Assembly (NCBI RefSeq): GCF_041438805.1
Contig: NZ_CP109190.1
Span: forward strand, 4,712,001 to 4,776,000
Length of the DNA stretch: 64,000 nucleotides
Source of the DNA: Streptomyces sp. NBC_01707
GTDB lineage: Bacteria; Actinomycetota; Actinomycetes; Streptomycetales; Streptomycetaceae
Direction: 5' to 3'
Below, one piece after another: positions 6,342-15,707 of this stretch. The notes below the pieces were generated by a model. It worked only from the letters and a program-made list of their open reading frames with translations, was not told where the DNA came from and did not search any database. Each line of letters begins with the position of its first letter. Position 1 is the first letter of the stretch. The translations under genes were made by a program, and so were the position numbers.

Positions 6342-8810
6342 ATGACGCAGCGGGCAGTCGACTCCTCCGGGAAGCCAAAACCCCGCCGGCCCCGGCCGGC
6401 CCCCATCGACGCCGGTTCCGAACTCGACCCGGTACACCCGATGAAGCTGCCGGACTCGGCCGTGCGCAGCACCGGGCTGACCGCCGCCGAGGTCGCCGAG
6501 CGGATCGCCCGGGGCGAAGTCAACGACGTGCCCGTCCGCTCGTCGCGCTCCGTGGGCGAGATCGTCCGCGCCAATGTCTTCACCCGGTTCAATCTGATCA
6601 TCGGCGTGCTCTGGCTGGTCATGCTGTTCGTCGCACCGTTCCAGGACAGCCTCTTCGGCTACGTGATCATCGCCAACACCGGCATCGGCATCGTCCAGGA
6701 GTGGCGGGCCAAGAAGACCCTCGACGGCCTGGCCGTCATCGGCGAGGCGAAACCCACGGTCCGGCGCGACGGGGTCGCCGCAGAGATATCCACCTCGGAG
6801 ATCGTCCTCGGCGATCTGGTCGAGCTCGGCCCCGGCGACAAGGTCGTCGTGGACGGCGCGGTGGCCGAGGCCGACAACCTGGAGATCGACGAGTCGCTGC
6901 TCACCGGTGAGGCCGACCCCGTGGTGAAACAGCCCGGCGATCCGGTGATGTCCGGCAGCTTCGTCGTCGCGGGCGGCGGCGCGTTCTCCGCCACCAAGGT
7001 CGGCCGCGAGGCCTACGCCGCGCAGCTCGCGGAGGAGGCGTCGCGCTTCACCCTCGTCCAGTCCGAACTGCGCAGCGGCATCAGCACGATCCTCAAGTAC
7101 GTCACCTGGATGATGGTGCCGACCGCGATCGGCCTGATCATCAGCCAGCTCGTCGTCAAGAAGAGCGACCTCAAGGACTCCATCGCCCGGACGGTCGGCG
7201 GAATCGTCCCGATGATCCCGGAGGGCCTGGTCCTGCTCACCTCGGTCGCCTTCGCGATCGGTGTCGTACGGCTCGGCCGGAAGCAGTGCCTGGTGCAGGA
7301 GCTGCCCGCCATCGAGGGCCTCGCCCGGGTCGACGTCGTCTGCCTCGACAAGACCGGCACGCTCACCGAAGGCGGCATGGACGTCACCGAGGTGCGGGCG
7401 CTGGGCGGTGCGGACGACCCGTACATCCGCCAGGTGCTGGCCAATCTCGGCGCGTCCGACCCGCGGCCCAATGCCAGCCTGCAGGCGATCATCGACGCGT
7501 ACCCGTCCCCGAACGGCGAGGCGTGGCGTTGCACGGAGGCGCTGCCGTTCTCCTCGGCACGCAAGTACAGCGGCGCCGCGTTCGACGAGGGCAGCGGCAA
7601 GGCGTCGAGCTGGCTGCTCGGCGCACCCGATGTGCTGCTCCCGGACCACGACCCGGCGCTCGGCGAGATCGAACAGCTCAACCGGCAGGGACTGCGGGTC
7701 CTGCTGCTGGCCCGCGCGCAGGGCGAGCTGGAAGGGCCGCAGAGCGCCGCCGGAGCCGAACCGGCCGCGCTGGTCGTCCTGGAGCAGCGGTTGCGGCCGG
7801 ACGCCGGGCAGACACTCCGCTACTTCGCCGACCAGCGGGTCGCCACGAAGGTCATCTCCGGGGACAACGCCGTCTCGGTCGGCGCGGTCGCGGGCAAGCT
7901 CGGCCTGCCCGGCGCCGAACACACCCTGGACGCGCGTCGGCTGCCCACGGACCCGGACGACATGGCCACGGCCATGGAGGAGAACGCGGTCTTCGGCCGG
8001 GTCACCCCGCAGCAGAAGCGGGAGATGGTCGCCGCGCTCCAGTCCCGCGGCCACACGGTCGCGATGACGGGGGACGGGGTCAATGACGTGCTCGCACTCA
8101 AGGACGCCGACATCGGGGTCTCGATGGGATCCGGCTCGGAGGCGACGCGCGCGGTGGCGCAGATCGTGCTGCTCAACAACAGCTTCGCGACCCTGCCGTC
8201 GGTGGTCGCCGAGGGCCGCCGGGTCATCGGCAACATCACCCGGGTGGCCACCCTGTTCCTGACGAAGACCGTCTACTCGGTGCTGCTGGCGATCCTGGTG
8301 GTCTGCTTCCAGGTCGAGTACCCGTTCCTGCCCCGGCATCTGACCCTGCTGTCGACGCTGACGATCGGCGTCCCCGCGTTCTTCCTGGCCCTCGCGCCCA
8401 ACACGGAGCGGGCCCGGCCGCACTTCGTCCGCAGAGTCATGCGGTACTCGGTCCCGTCCGGCGTCATCGCGGCCGTCGCCACGTTCGCGACGTATCTGAT
8501 CGCCCGCCACTACTACACGGGGCCCGGTTCGCTGGACGCGGAGACCAGTGCGGCGACGCTCACGCTGTTCCTGGTCTCGATGTGGGTCCTCGCGATCATC
8601 GCCCGCCCCTACACCTGGTGGCGGATCCTCCTGGTCGCGGCGATGGGGGCGGCGTTCCTGGTCGTGCTGGTGGTGCCCTGGCTGCAGGGCTTCTTCGCCC
8701 TGAAGCTGGTGGGCACGGTCATGCCGTGGGCAGCGGTGGGGATCGCGGTGGTGGCGGCGACCGCCCTGGAGTTCTCCTGGCGCCTGGTCAGTCGCCGCTT
8801 CCCCGTATAG
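6342..8810 (+). CDS. CtpE-like cation-transporting P-type ATPase
   Basis: This 822-aa P-type ATPase has the actuator motif TGEAD near residue 188, the phosphorylation motif DKTGTLTEGG with Asp336, and the hinge motif TGDGVND near residue 577. The membrane motif IPEGL around residue 293, followed by LLTSVAFAIGVVRLGRK, marks the CtpE/YfgQ branch rather than heavy-metal ATPases; there is no CPx motif and no HMA domain. Mycobacterial CtpE has been linked to calcium uptake, and related Gram-positive proteins to divalent cations, so Ca2+, Mg2+ or Mn2+ are the likely cargo (inference). The Shine-Dalgarno sequence is weak. It converges on the first secreted paralogue with a 3-nt gap. Confidence 0.88.
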   Translation: MTQRAVDSSGKPKPRRPRPAPIDAGSELDPVHPMKLPDSAVRSTGLTAAEVAERIARGEVNDVPVRSSRSVGEIVRANVFTRFNLIIGVLWLVMLFVAPFQDSLFGYVIIANTGIGIVQEWRAKKTLDGLAVIGEAKPTVRRDGVAAEISTSEIVLGDLVELGPGDKVVVDGAVAEADNLEIDESLLTGEADPVVKQPGDPVMSGSFVVAGGGAFSATKVGREAYAAQLAEEASRFTLVQSELRSGISTILKYVTWMMVPTAIGLIISQLVVKKSDLKDSIARTVGGIVPMIPEGLVLLTSVAFAIGVVRLGRKQCLVQELPAIEGLARVDVVCLDKTGTLTEGGMDVTEVRALGGADDPYIRQVLANLGASDPRPNASLQAIIDAYPSPNGEAWRCTEALPFSSARKYSGAAFDEGSGKASSWLLGAPDVLLPDHDPALGEIEQLNRQGLRVLLLARAQGELEGPQSAAGAEPAALVVLEQRLRPDAGQTLRYFADQRVATKVISGDNAVSVGAVAGKLGLPGAEHTLDARRLPTDPDDMATAMEENAVFGRVTPQQKREMVAALQSRGHTVAMTGDGVNDVLALKDADIGVSMGSGSEATRAVAQIVLLNNSFATLPSVVAEGRRVIGNITRVATLFLTKTVYSVLLAILVVCFQVEYPFLPRHLTLLSTLTIGVPAFFLALAPNTERARPHFVRRVMRYSVPSGVIAAVATFATYLIARHYYTGPGSLDAETSAATLTLFLVSMWVLAIIARPYTWWRILLVAAMGAAFLVVLVVPWLQGFFALKLVGTVMPWAAVGIAVVAATALEFSWRLVSRRFPV

Positions 8811-8813
8811 CTG

Positions 8814-9581
8814 TCAACGCACGTCGACGTAGTCACCGGTGGTGGTGACGGCCGGGGTGGTGGACGTGCCGGCGAAGCTGTAACGCCAGTAGCCGTCGAC
8901 CGAGGCCTTCACCGTCGCCTTGAGGGCGCCGGTGCTGCTCGACTTGATCGTCTTCACCGTGGTGTAGGCGGTGCTGGTCTTCTTACGGAACTGCAGCTTC
9001 ACCGGCTGGACGGTGTAGCCGGCGTAGGCGTGCGTCTCCCAGTTGGCGCGCGTCAGCTTGCCGGTGACCGTGATGGTCCTGCCCTTCTTGACAGGCTCCG
9101 GGGCCGCGTTGACCGTCAGCTTCGACAGCCGCTGCACACGGGTCGTGGCGAAGGAGTCGTACGACGTGCTGGAGCCGTCCTTGGCCTCGGCGCCCGCGAG
9201 GACGTGCCAGGAACCGGCCAGTGCGTTGCTGGTCAGGTCGGCCCTCGGGTCGACCGTGAGGGTGAACGAGCAGGTGGCGGTGGTGGCGCTCGCGTTCTTG
9301 CAGGTGGCTTCCTGCGTCGGCACCAACGCGCCGTCCATGCCCTTCTCCAGACTCGTCCCGTGCCAGAGGATCGCCCAGCCGGTGGCTATGCCAGAGGCGT
9401 GCGAGGCGGTGACGGAGACGGTGACCGTCTTCGGCACCGTCGTCCCCAGAACGATGTCCTTGCCGCCGTTGACGGTGACCTTGGAGAGGACGGGAGCCGT
9501 TGCCGCGTGCGCGGACGGCACGGCGAGGGCGGAGAGGGCCAGGGCGCCGGTCAGGGCGGCGACAGTGGCACGAATGCGCAT
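8814..9581 (-). CDS. Secreted protein, paralogue 1 (DUF5707-like)
   Basis: This 255-aa protein has a Sec signal peptide (MRIRATVAALTGALALSALA, then PSAHA before the probable cleavage site). An N-terminal Ig-like segment carries a conserved VTVNGGKDIVLGTT. A second beta-rich domain starts near residue 155 with LSKLTVNAAPEPVKKGRTIT and runs to the end. The C-terminal third is nearly identical to that of the upstream neighbour at 9743-10672, showing recent tandem duplication or gene conversion. GGGGA sits 5 nt before the ATG. The function is unknown; I recall similar proteins being annotated DUF5707 but could not check. It is probably extracellular or cell-wall associated. Confidence 0.75.
   Translation of the reverse strand: MRIRATVAALTGALALSALAVPSAHAATAPVLSKVTVNGGKDIVLGTTVPKTVTVSVTASHASGIATGWAILWHGTSLEKGMDGALVPTQEATCKNASATTATCSFTLTVDPRADLTSNALAGSWHVLAGAEAKDGSSTSYDSFATTRVQRLSKLTVNAAPEPVKKGRTITVTGKLTRANWETHAYAGYTVQPVKLQFRKKTSTAYTTVKTIKSSSTGALKATVKASVDGYWRYSFAGTSTTPAVTTTGDYVDVR
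8821..9126. repeat. Long direct repeat, copy A (3' part of secreted paralogue 1)
   Basis: These 306 bp align without gaps to 9750-10055 and differ at only a modest number of positions by eye. The two copies encode the conserved C-terminal domains of the tandem secreted paralogues, while their 5' halves are clearly diverged. Confidence 0.8.
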
Positions 9582-9673
9582 GGGTGTCCCCAGGTGAGAT
9601 GACGGGAATGGGCCCCGCCGGCAGTGGCTCCGACGGATCGGCCTCGGCGGGACCCGATGAGTGGGTGGGTCCG

Positions 9674-9712
9674 CCGGGCAGCGGGACCTCGCTCGGAGAT
9701 CCCGCTGCCCGG
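9674..9712 (-). terminator. Terminator between the secreted paralogues
   Basis: A perfect 13-bp stem (9674-9686 with 9700-9712) and 13-nt loop lies 31 nt downstream of the stop codon of paralogue 2. It probably separates its transcript from that of paralogue 1. Confidence 0.65.
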
Positions 9713-9742
9713 ATGGAACCGTTGGTGCAACTACCGCTTTGA

Positions 9743-10672
9743 CTACTGCACGTCGACGTAGTCACCGGTGGTGGTGACGGCCGGGGTGGTGGACGTGCCG
9801 GCGAAGCTGTAGCGCCAGTAGCCGTCGACCGAGGCCGTGACCGTGGTCTTCAGGGCGCCGGTGCTGCTCGACTTGATCGTCTTCACCGTGGTGTAGGCGG
9901 TGCTGGTCTTCTTACGGAACTGGAGCTTCACCGGCTGGACGGTGTAGCCGTGGTAGGCGAAGTCGTCCCAGTTGGCACGCGTCAGCTTGCCGGTGACCGT
10001 GATGGTCCTGCCCTTCTTGACGGGCTCCGGGGCGGCGTTGACGGTCAGCTTCGAGTAGCGCTGCAGCTTGGAGGTGCCCAGGCCGTCCTGCATCGCGTAG
10101 TCGATCTGGCTCGGGTCGAAGGCGGGGTCGGACGGGTCCTGGCCGTTGAGGTCGTAGGCCCAACCCATGGCCTTCCACGTCGTGGCGTCCGCATTGCCGA
10201 TGAAGTCGATCTGCGGCCAGACGTCGATCTGCCCCTTGCAGGTGGCGACCGTCGAGGAGACGGTCTTGCAGGTGGGGGCCACGTCACCGAAGAGGTCGTT
10301 GGTCGGCGTGTCGAACGAACCGCGGTAGAGGTCGACACCCAGCTCGAAGTCGTCGGCGAAGAGGTCCACGTCGGCGGCGTGCGTCACGGTGAACGTGGTC
10401 GGCACGGTCACCGTGTTGGTGGTGCCGACGACGATCGGCTTGCCGCCGTTCACCGTGACCTTGGAGAAGGTGAGGTCGAGCGGGGTCCCGGCGGTTTCGG
10501 CGGCGCCGACGGAGCGCGCGCCGGTCTTCGTGCCGGACGCGGCGTGCGCGGCACGCGCGACGTCGGAGAGGGCCGAGTGGTGCGCGTCGGCGGCGGTGGC
10601 CGCCGACGGTACGACGAGGGCGGAGAGAGCCAGGGCGCCGCTCAGGGCGGCCACAGTGGCACGTATACGCAT
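9743..10672 (-). CDS. Secreted protein, paralogue 2 (DUF5707-like)
   Basis: This 309-aa secreted protein has a signal peptide (MRIRATVAALSGALALSALV, then a PSAATA cleavage region). A roughly 40-residue linker follows, then VTVNGGKPIVVGTT and a middle domain rich in Asp and Phe (DVDLFADDFELGVDLY). The last 100 residues are almost identical to paralogue 1. The ATG at 10672 is preferred because GGGGA is 6 nt upstream and it matches the paralogue start; an ATG two codons earlier overlaps the ribosome site. A hairpin separates the two genes, so they are probably transcribed separately. Function is unknown. The acidic middle part could bind divalent cations, but no defined calcium-binding motif is seen. 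Confidence 0.72.
   Translation of the reverse strand: MRIRATVAALSGALALSALVVPSAATAADAHHSALSDVARAAHAASGTKTGARSVGAAETAGTPLDLTFSKVTVNGGKPIVVGTTNTVTVPTTFTVTHAADVDLFADDFELGVDLYRGSFDTPTNDLFGDVAPTCKTVSSTVATCKGQIDVWPQIDFIGNADATTWKAMGWAYDLNGQDPSDPAFDPSQIDYAMQDGLGTSKLQRYSKLTVNAAPEPVKKGRTITVTGKLTRANWDDFAYHGYTVQPVKLQFRKKTSTAYTTVKTIKSSSTGALKTTVTASVDGYWRYSFAGTSTTPAVTTTGDYVDVQ
9750..10055. repeat. Long direct repeat, copy B (3' part of secreted paralogue 2)
   Basis: This is the counterpart of 8821-9126, with the same length and collinear sequence. Several differences are silent, which fits purifying selection on the encoded domain or homogenisation by gene conversion. Confidence 0.8.
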
Positions 10673-10847
10673 GTTCATTCCCCGGTGGAGAAAGGGGCCC
10701 GCGGAGGTCGTCCGTCCGTGAGGCCCAAGATCGTCTGTGAAGCCTGGTGGCTTCACGGACGAGATCGATGGGGCGGGTGAACGGTTGTGCGGCCGGAGGG
10801 ATTCTTTACGCGCACGTGACCGGGCCATGGCAATCGGGCCTGCGCCG

Positions 10848-13800
10848 TCAGTCGAACCAGCGGTCCCGGGCCAGTTCCTCCGTGCGCGACGGGTCCTCCA
10901 GCAGCGCCGCGACCTCGAAGCGGCGCGGCCACTGCCCCGCCGCCCACGCCAGGCCCGCCGCGACACCCTCGAGCGTCGACGCGTGGACGACCCCGTCCGG
11001 CGTGCGGCGCCAGTCCAGCTCGACGCCGCCCGCGCGGAGTTCGCCGTGCTCGATGTACGTGTCCGGGGTCCCGGCGCCGAGCAGGATCCGTACCGGCTCC
11101 GGCACCTGGTGCTCCTCGCCCTCCGTCGTCACCTGCGCCTCGACGGTCTCGCCGAGCCGCCGCACCTGGAACAGCTCGGCCAGTTCGGCGGCGCGTGCCG
11201 GGGCCACCGGCAGCAGCGGAAGGCTGTCCGTCAGGGGCAGCAGATCGGGGGCGTCCGCGATCACCGCGTCCGCCGCGTCGACGACCCGTACCTCGCCGTC
11301 GACCACGGCCCGCAGCTCGTCGGGCAGCGTGACATGTTCGGGGTCGAGATCGGCCAGGGCCGTGTACAGCTCGTGGAGTTGCACGGAGCCCACCGGGCGG
11401 CTGCCGTCCGCGAGCCGGCCGAGGAGTTCGGCGGCACCGCCCGGCTCGTCGAGGAGCGCCGCGACGGACGTCCGTACGCCGAGCGCGCGCAGCACCTGGA
11501 CGTCGTCGAAGCCGGTCGCGTCGGCGGAGTCGTACAGTCCGGACAGCCGCGGGTCGCCGCCCGCGGCCCGCAGACCCGCCGGCCGGCGGCCGGCGAGCAC
11601 CGGGTGGTCGCGCAGCCACCAGGCGGTGTACGGGCGCACGGACCGGGTCGTGCCGTCCGGGAGCAACACCCGCACCGGCTGCGTCAGCGCGTCGCGCAGC
11701 GGCGGGCGGGAGAGCAGGGCGAGCGCCTGCGGCCAGGCGTCGTCGTCGACGAGGTCGAGGTCACGGACGGCGACGAGTTCGGTGACGACCGGCGGCACGG
11801 GGGTGTCCGGCAGCTGGTCGAGGATGTCCTCGCACCACACGTCGACGGCGTCGAGCAGCCCCGCGTCGTCGGGCTCGGCGAAGTCGCCTTCACGCGGCTC
11901 CAGTTCGTCCGGGTCGAGGACGACATCGGTGGCGCGGACGAGTGCGAAGGTGGCCAGCACCCCGCAGGCGGTCAGCGGCTGTTCGCCCCAGCGCGCGGCC
12001 AGTTCCTCGTCGCAGAGGGCGAGTTCGCCGTCGCGCATGATCTGGGCGAACGGGCTTCCCGGCAGCACGAGTTCACCGGCCGGAGCGGGCTCGCCCTCCT
12101 CGTCCGGGAGCGCGAGTGCGCCGAGCCATGGTTCGTCGCCGGGCGACAGGTCTGCGTCCCGGACCAGCGTGAGGACGGTCTCCGCGAGCTCTTCGGCGTC
12201 CAGAGCGTCCTCGTCCCACACCTCGCCCGCGTCCAGCGAACCGGCGACGGCGGCGCGCACCTGCGGGGTCGTCAGCACGGCGCGCGGAGTGGCGGGCAGG
12301 GCGCCCAGCTTCTCCAGGAGCGGATGGGCTGCCTCCGGATGCGCGACCTTCAGGCCGAGTCTGGCCAGCCGGTCGAGAACGGGGCCGGTGAGCGCTTCGG
12401 GCAGCGGCAGCAGGACCTGACGGGGACCGATCGTGGTACGCGGGGCCGCGACGCCGCCCGGTCCCTCCACCGCCTGATCCACCGTCCCGGCCAGTGGCAC
12501 CGGCAGTCCGGAGAGCCGGTCCGGGTCGATGCCGGACAGGCTGTCGTACAGCCGCCGCCACCAGCCGGGATCGCGCTCCAGACCGGCGAGCCGGTCGATG
12601 GCCTCGGTCAGCGGCACCCTGGCCACCCCGAGCGTGCGCAGCTCGCTGCGGCGCTCAAGTCCCGCGGGCAGCAGGCACGGCAGCACCTCGGCGAGCACCC
12701 GGACGGTCTCGGCGCCGACCCCCTCCAGCACTTCGGCCTCGATGGGCCGCAGCGCGGTGGTGGGCTCGTGGGCGCTCTCCGGCTCGGCGTCCCAGGCGTC
12801 CCACCGGTCCGGCTCGGCGGCGGTGTCGCGCGGGGCGGCAGGCTCCAGGAACGCGACGCGCGGCAGCCGTTCCAGGATCGCGCCGCGCAGCGCACCGTCC
12901 AGTTCGCCGTTGCCGAGCGGGCCGGGCACCAGGTCGATCGTTCCGACGCTCACCGGATGCCAGTCCGCGAGCAGTTCGGCGTAGGCGTCGGCCGCGCGCT
13001 GCACCAGGAAGTCGGTGAGCGGGCCGGGCGCGGGGTGGCGGCGGGTGGTGTCGAGCGGCAGCGACGCGATGAGCAGGGCGGGCACGCCGAGGGGCTCGTC
13101 GGTGGGGGTCGGGGCGTGGACGACGGCGGCGGTACGGGGGTAGACCGGCGCCCCGTCCATGTCCACGGGTACCGCCCAGGTCACCGACCAGTGAGGGCGC
13201 AGCCGCTCCTCGAGGGGGCGGTCGGCGAGCAGGGCCGGCTCGATCGGACCGTGGTGCGCGACCGTGCGCCAGCGGTTCCTGCCGTGCACGGAGTCGTCGA
13301 CGTGCGTGTACGGGCCGTGCTGGGACCGGTGCAACGTCCGTACCCCGTCAGGGGTGTCGATGACGATCTCCTCGAGGCCGGGCAGCGTCAGGAGCAGCGC
13401 GTCGTCGACGGCGGCGAGCAGTCGGCCGACGAGATCCTCGGCGACGCCGTCGCGCAGCGGCAGGACGACGACCGTGTCGTACCCGTCCGGCGCGGTGCCC
13501 TCGGCGGGCAGCGGGAGCCGGAGCAGGGGTACGTGACCGTCGCGGCGGCGGAGTTCGTCACCGAGGCCGGGGCTGCCGACGGCGGCCTGCCGGGCGAGGC
13601 CGCGGGCCTCGGCGAGGGACCAGCGGACCCCACCGTGCCTGCCCACTACGGCGGGCTCGTCGCTGACCGCGAGCACGGCGGCGAAACCGACACCGAACCT
13701 GCCCACCGCGGACTCATGGCCCTCACGCTTGGCGGAGGCCCGGAGCGTGCTGAGCGATTCGACACCGGTGGCGTCGAGAGGGGCACCGGTGTTGGCGGCG

Positions 13801-14060
13801 GCGAGGACGGCGTTCCCGGTGTCGCCGGGGTGCAGGGTGAGACGGAGACGGCCGGCGACGCCGGCGCGGGCGGCGGCGTCGGCGGCGTTCTGGGCCAGCT
13901 CGACGACGAGACGGTCACGGTAGCCGCCGAGGGCGAGGTCCTCCTCGGCGTTGGCGTCCTCCCGGAACCGGGCGGGACCGGCGCCCCAGGCATCGAGCAC
14001 CCCGCGCCGCAGCCGTGCCGTCCCGAACGGATCGGCCCCCTCGGTCGCATTCATGCTCAC
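10848..14060 (-). CDS. Sacsin-like GHKL ATPase-domain protein (1070 aa)
   Basis: This very large protein begins with an HSP90/sacsin-like ATP-binding fold. ELAQNAADAAARAG is the N-box, GVESLSTLRASAKREGHE follows, and GRFGVGFAAVLAVSDEP is the glycine-rich lid, all within about 150 residues. The remaining 900 residues are Leu-, Asp- and Pro-rich with no recognised catalytic motif or transmembrane helix. The GTG start at 14060 has GGAG 7 nt upstream; an ATG two codons later is an alternative. Sacsin-type ATPases are associated with chaperone-like roles, and bacterial members are largely uncharacterised. It is a single gene with no obvious partner. I can assign the ATPase domain but not a cellular function. 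Confidence 0.85.
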   Translation of the reverse strand: MSMNATEGADPFGTARLRRGVLDAWGAGPARFREDANAEEDLALGGYRDRLVVELAQNAADAAARAGVAGRLRLTLHPGDTGNAVLAAANTGAPLDATGVESLSTLRASAKREGHESAVGRFGVGFAAVLAVSDEPAVVGRHGGVRWSLAEARGLARQAAVGSPGLGDELRRRDGHVPLLRLPLPAEGTAPDGYDTVVVLPLRDGVAEDLVGRLLAAVDDALLLTLPGLEEIVIDTPDGVRTLHRSQHGPYTHVDDSVHGRNRWRTVAHHGPIEPALLADRPLEERLRPHWSVTWAVPVDMDGAPVYPRTAAVVHAPTPTDEPLGVPALLIASLPLDTTRRHPAPGPLTDFLVQRAADAYAELLADWHPVSVGTIDLVPGPLGNGELDGALRGAILERLPRVAFLEPAAPRDTAAEPDRWDAWDAEPESAHEPTTALRPIEAEVLEGVGAETVRVLAEVLPCLLPAGLERRSELRTLGVARVPLTEAIDRLAGLERDPGWWRRLYDSLSGIDPDRLSGLPVPLAGTVDQAVEGPGGVAAPRTTIGPRQVLLPLPEALTGPVLDRLARLGLKVAHPEAAHPLLEKLGALPATPRAVLTTPQVRAAVAGSLDAGEVWDEDALDAEELAETVLTLVRDADLSPGDEPWLGALALPDEEGEPAPAGELVLPGSPFAQIMRDGELALCDEELAARWGEQPLTACGVLATFALVRATDVVLDPDELEPREGDFAEPDDAGLLDAVDVWCEDILDQLPDTPVPPVVTELVAVRDLDLVDDDAWPQALALLSRPPLRDALTQPVRVLLPDGTTRSVRPYTAWWLRDHPVLAGRRPAGLRAAGGDPRLSGLYDSADATGFDDVQVLRALGVRTSVAALLDEPGGAAELLGRLADGSRPVGSVQLHELYTALADLDPEHVTLPDELRAVVDGEVRVVDAADAVIADAPDLLPLTDSLPLLPVAPARAAELAELFQVRRLGETVEAQVTTEGEEHQVPEPVRILLGAGTPDTYIEHGELRAGGVELDWRRTPDGVVHASTLEGVAAGLAWAAGQWPRRFEVAALLEDPSRTEELARDRWFD

Positions 14061-14368
14061 GCTCTGACTCCGCTCTGTCCGGTGACGCGATATCCGTGTG
14101 CGGCGGGGAGTGCGGGTGCACCCGTGCCGCCAGTGTGCGCCCGAAGGTACCGCGAGCGGAAAGCCGGTGCGCCGAGCCCGTGCGCCACGTTTTGTCCTCA
14201 AACGCCGGACAGGCTCGGGTCGGCCCCGTCGAAAGGCTCCGCCGTGCCGTTGAGGCCATGGGGGAGACCGGGGAAGAAGCGGTCACCGGACAAAGCGGTC
14301 ACCCGGTGGCCGGACGGCGCGAACGGCCCCCGGCACCGTGGACCCGAATCCCCCGGCGCCCAGGAGCG
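14061..14368. other. Intergenic region with a dispersed repeat copy
   Basis: This 308-bp gap holds no convincing gene. GTCCTCAAACGCCGGAC at 14194-14210 is one of three copies in this window of a short intergenic repeat (others near 24313 and 32719). Confidence 0.5.
14194..14216. repeat. Dispersed intergenic repeat, copy 1
   Basis: GTCCTCAAACGCCGGAC followed by AGGCTC is the reverse complement of the element at 24313-24338. All copies here lie outside genes. Similar sequences are, from memory, frequent in Streptomyces intergenic DNA. Confidence 0.5.
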
Positions 14369-15304
14369 TCAGGAGTGGCCGAGGTCCTCCGACGGCGCAT
14401 CCGGCTCCGCCGGAACGGACCCGCCGTCCCTTGCCGGGCGCAGCAGATACTCGTCCACCTGCATCGTGTCCAGTGCGTGCGGCGCCGGCTTCGGCGGCTT
14501 CGGCATCACCGCGGCCTCCGAGTGCCCACCGCACCCGTACGACAGCGAGACGACCCGCCCGTCCGCCGGGCTGAACTCGTTCGCGCACACCCCGAACGCC
14601 TGCCGCAGCGATCCCGCGATCGGCACCAGGAAGGCACACGTGTCGCAGGAGGCCGGTGCCGCCTGCGCCATCGGCGTCTTCGCGCCGAATGCCTCGTCCC
14701 ACCGGTCGGCCGCCGCGTGCAGCCCGTACCGGGACAGCACCCGCGCCCGCCGCATCCCGAGCTCTTCGGCGACCGCGGCGATCGAGCCGCGGTCCGTCGC
14801 CTCCGGGCGCGTCGTCAGCTCCGCGTCCTCCGCGTCGACGAGATCGGCCAGTTCCTCCGACATCTCGGAGACCACCGAGTTCGGCGGCGGCTCGTCCTCA
14901 CCGGTGTACCCGGGCTCCAGACGGAGATCCTCCGCCTCGGTGGGCAGCAGATCGCCGGGCCCCATGTCGCCGGGGCGCAGGCGCTCGCTCCACGGCACCC
15001 ACTCGGGCGCGAGGAGCGCATCCGCCCCGGGCAGCAGTACCGCCTCGTCGAGCGTGACGTTCTTGGCGCGGGAGGCCCTGGCGACCGTCACCGCCCAGCG
15101 CCAGCCCCGGTAGCCGGGTTCCTTGCACTCGAAGTAGTGCGTGACGACCCGGTCCCCTTCGGAGACCAGCGCCACATGCTCACCGACCACTCCTGGCGCG
15201 GCGGCTTCCTCGGCCGCCGAGCGCGCGAGGTCTACCGCCTCGGCGCACAGACGGTCGGGGGCAGGGGTACGGGCAGTACGGCTTCGCGTCGTAGCAGCAC
15301 TCAC
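14369..15304 (-). CDS. DUF3027 protein
   Basis: This 311-aa soluble protein matches actinobacterial DUF3027. An N-terminal domain contains HYFECKEPGYRGWRWAVTVA. The middle section SRYGLHAAADRWDEAFGAKT is followed by CDTCAFLVPIAGSLRQAFGV, CANEFSPADGRVVSLSYGCG and GHSEA. The four cysteines (CDTC, VCANE, YGCGGH) could bind a metal, although this is not shown for the family. The start is GTG 15304. The family usually lies near the mqnB-mqnD genes as it does here, but no link to menaquinone synthesis is established. Function is unknown. Confidence 0.85.
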   Translation of the reverse strand: MSAATTRSRTARTPAPDRLCAEAVDLARSAAEEAAAPGVVGEHVALVSEGDRVVTHYFECKEPGYRGWRWAVTVARASRAKNVTLDEAVLLPGADALLAPEWVPWSERLRPGDMGPGDLLPTEAEDLRLEPGYTGEDEPPPNSVVSEMSEELADLVDAEDAELTTRPEATDRGSIAAVAEELGMRRARVLSRYGLHAAADRWDEAFGAKTPMAQAAPASCDTCAFLVPIAGSLRQAFGVCANEFSPADGRVVSLSYGCGGHSEAAVMPKPPKPAPHALDTMQVDEYLLRPARDGGSVPAEPDAPSEDLGHS

Positions 15305-15707
15305 AGGTCTCGCTTCTCTCCATACGCCGTCTCACGAGCGCGCCAGCAGATCCATCGATTACGGCCATAACGGTTGCGGGCGGAGCGGACCTGGGGGCCG
15401 CGTCGACGTCCACACCCGTTGTGCCTGCCTCGGGCGCGCCTTCTGCTATCCATTCTGCGGGATCGCCGAGAGGCGCGCGGCCAAGAACAACCGCCGGTGG
15501 CGCGCTACGCACGCTACCCTCTCTGCCGCTCCCCGCCCACCTGCCCGTCCCAAACAAGGCCGTATCCACTGCCGTGTCCGTGTCAGAACGGGCCGGGCAG
15601 CCACGACGACGGGCGACCGTGGTCCCCACTGACCCGACAGGGCGGCGCTCATCGCGCCTCACACCGTTCTCGGTTCGTTACCGGTGTGACTGGGGCACTA
15701 TGACGGG
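15305..15707. other. 400-bp divergent intergenic region
   Basis: This gap lies between the divergent DUF3027 and MFS genes. No open frame in it has convincing coding character. A CACTATGAC stretch directly before the MFS GTG could be a -10 region for a near-leaderless transcript. No other element is recognised. Confidence 0.4.

Noticed and set aside
10737..15113. 1458-codon open frame on the plus strand
   Set aside because: It is antisense to the sacsin-like and DUF3027 genes and arises from high GC. Its translation is Arg/Gly-rich with no domain, while the minus strand has clear motifs.
15141..15632. Plus-strand frame in the gap before the MFS gene
   Set aside because: It overlaps the start of DUF3027 on the other strand and has no sensible start or domain.
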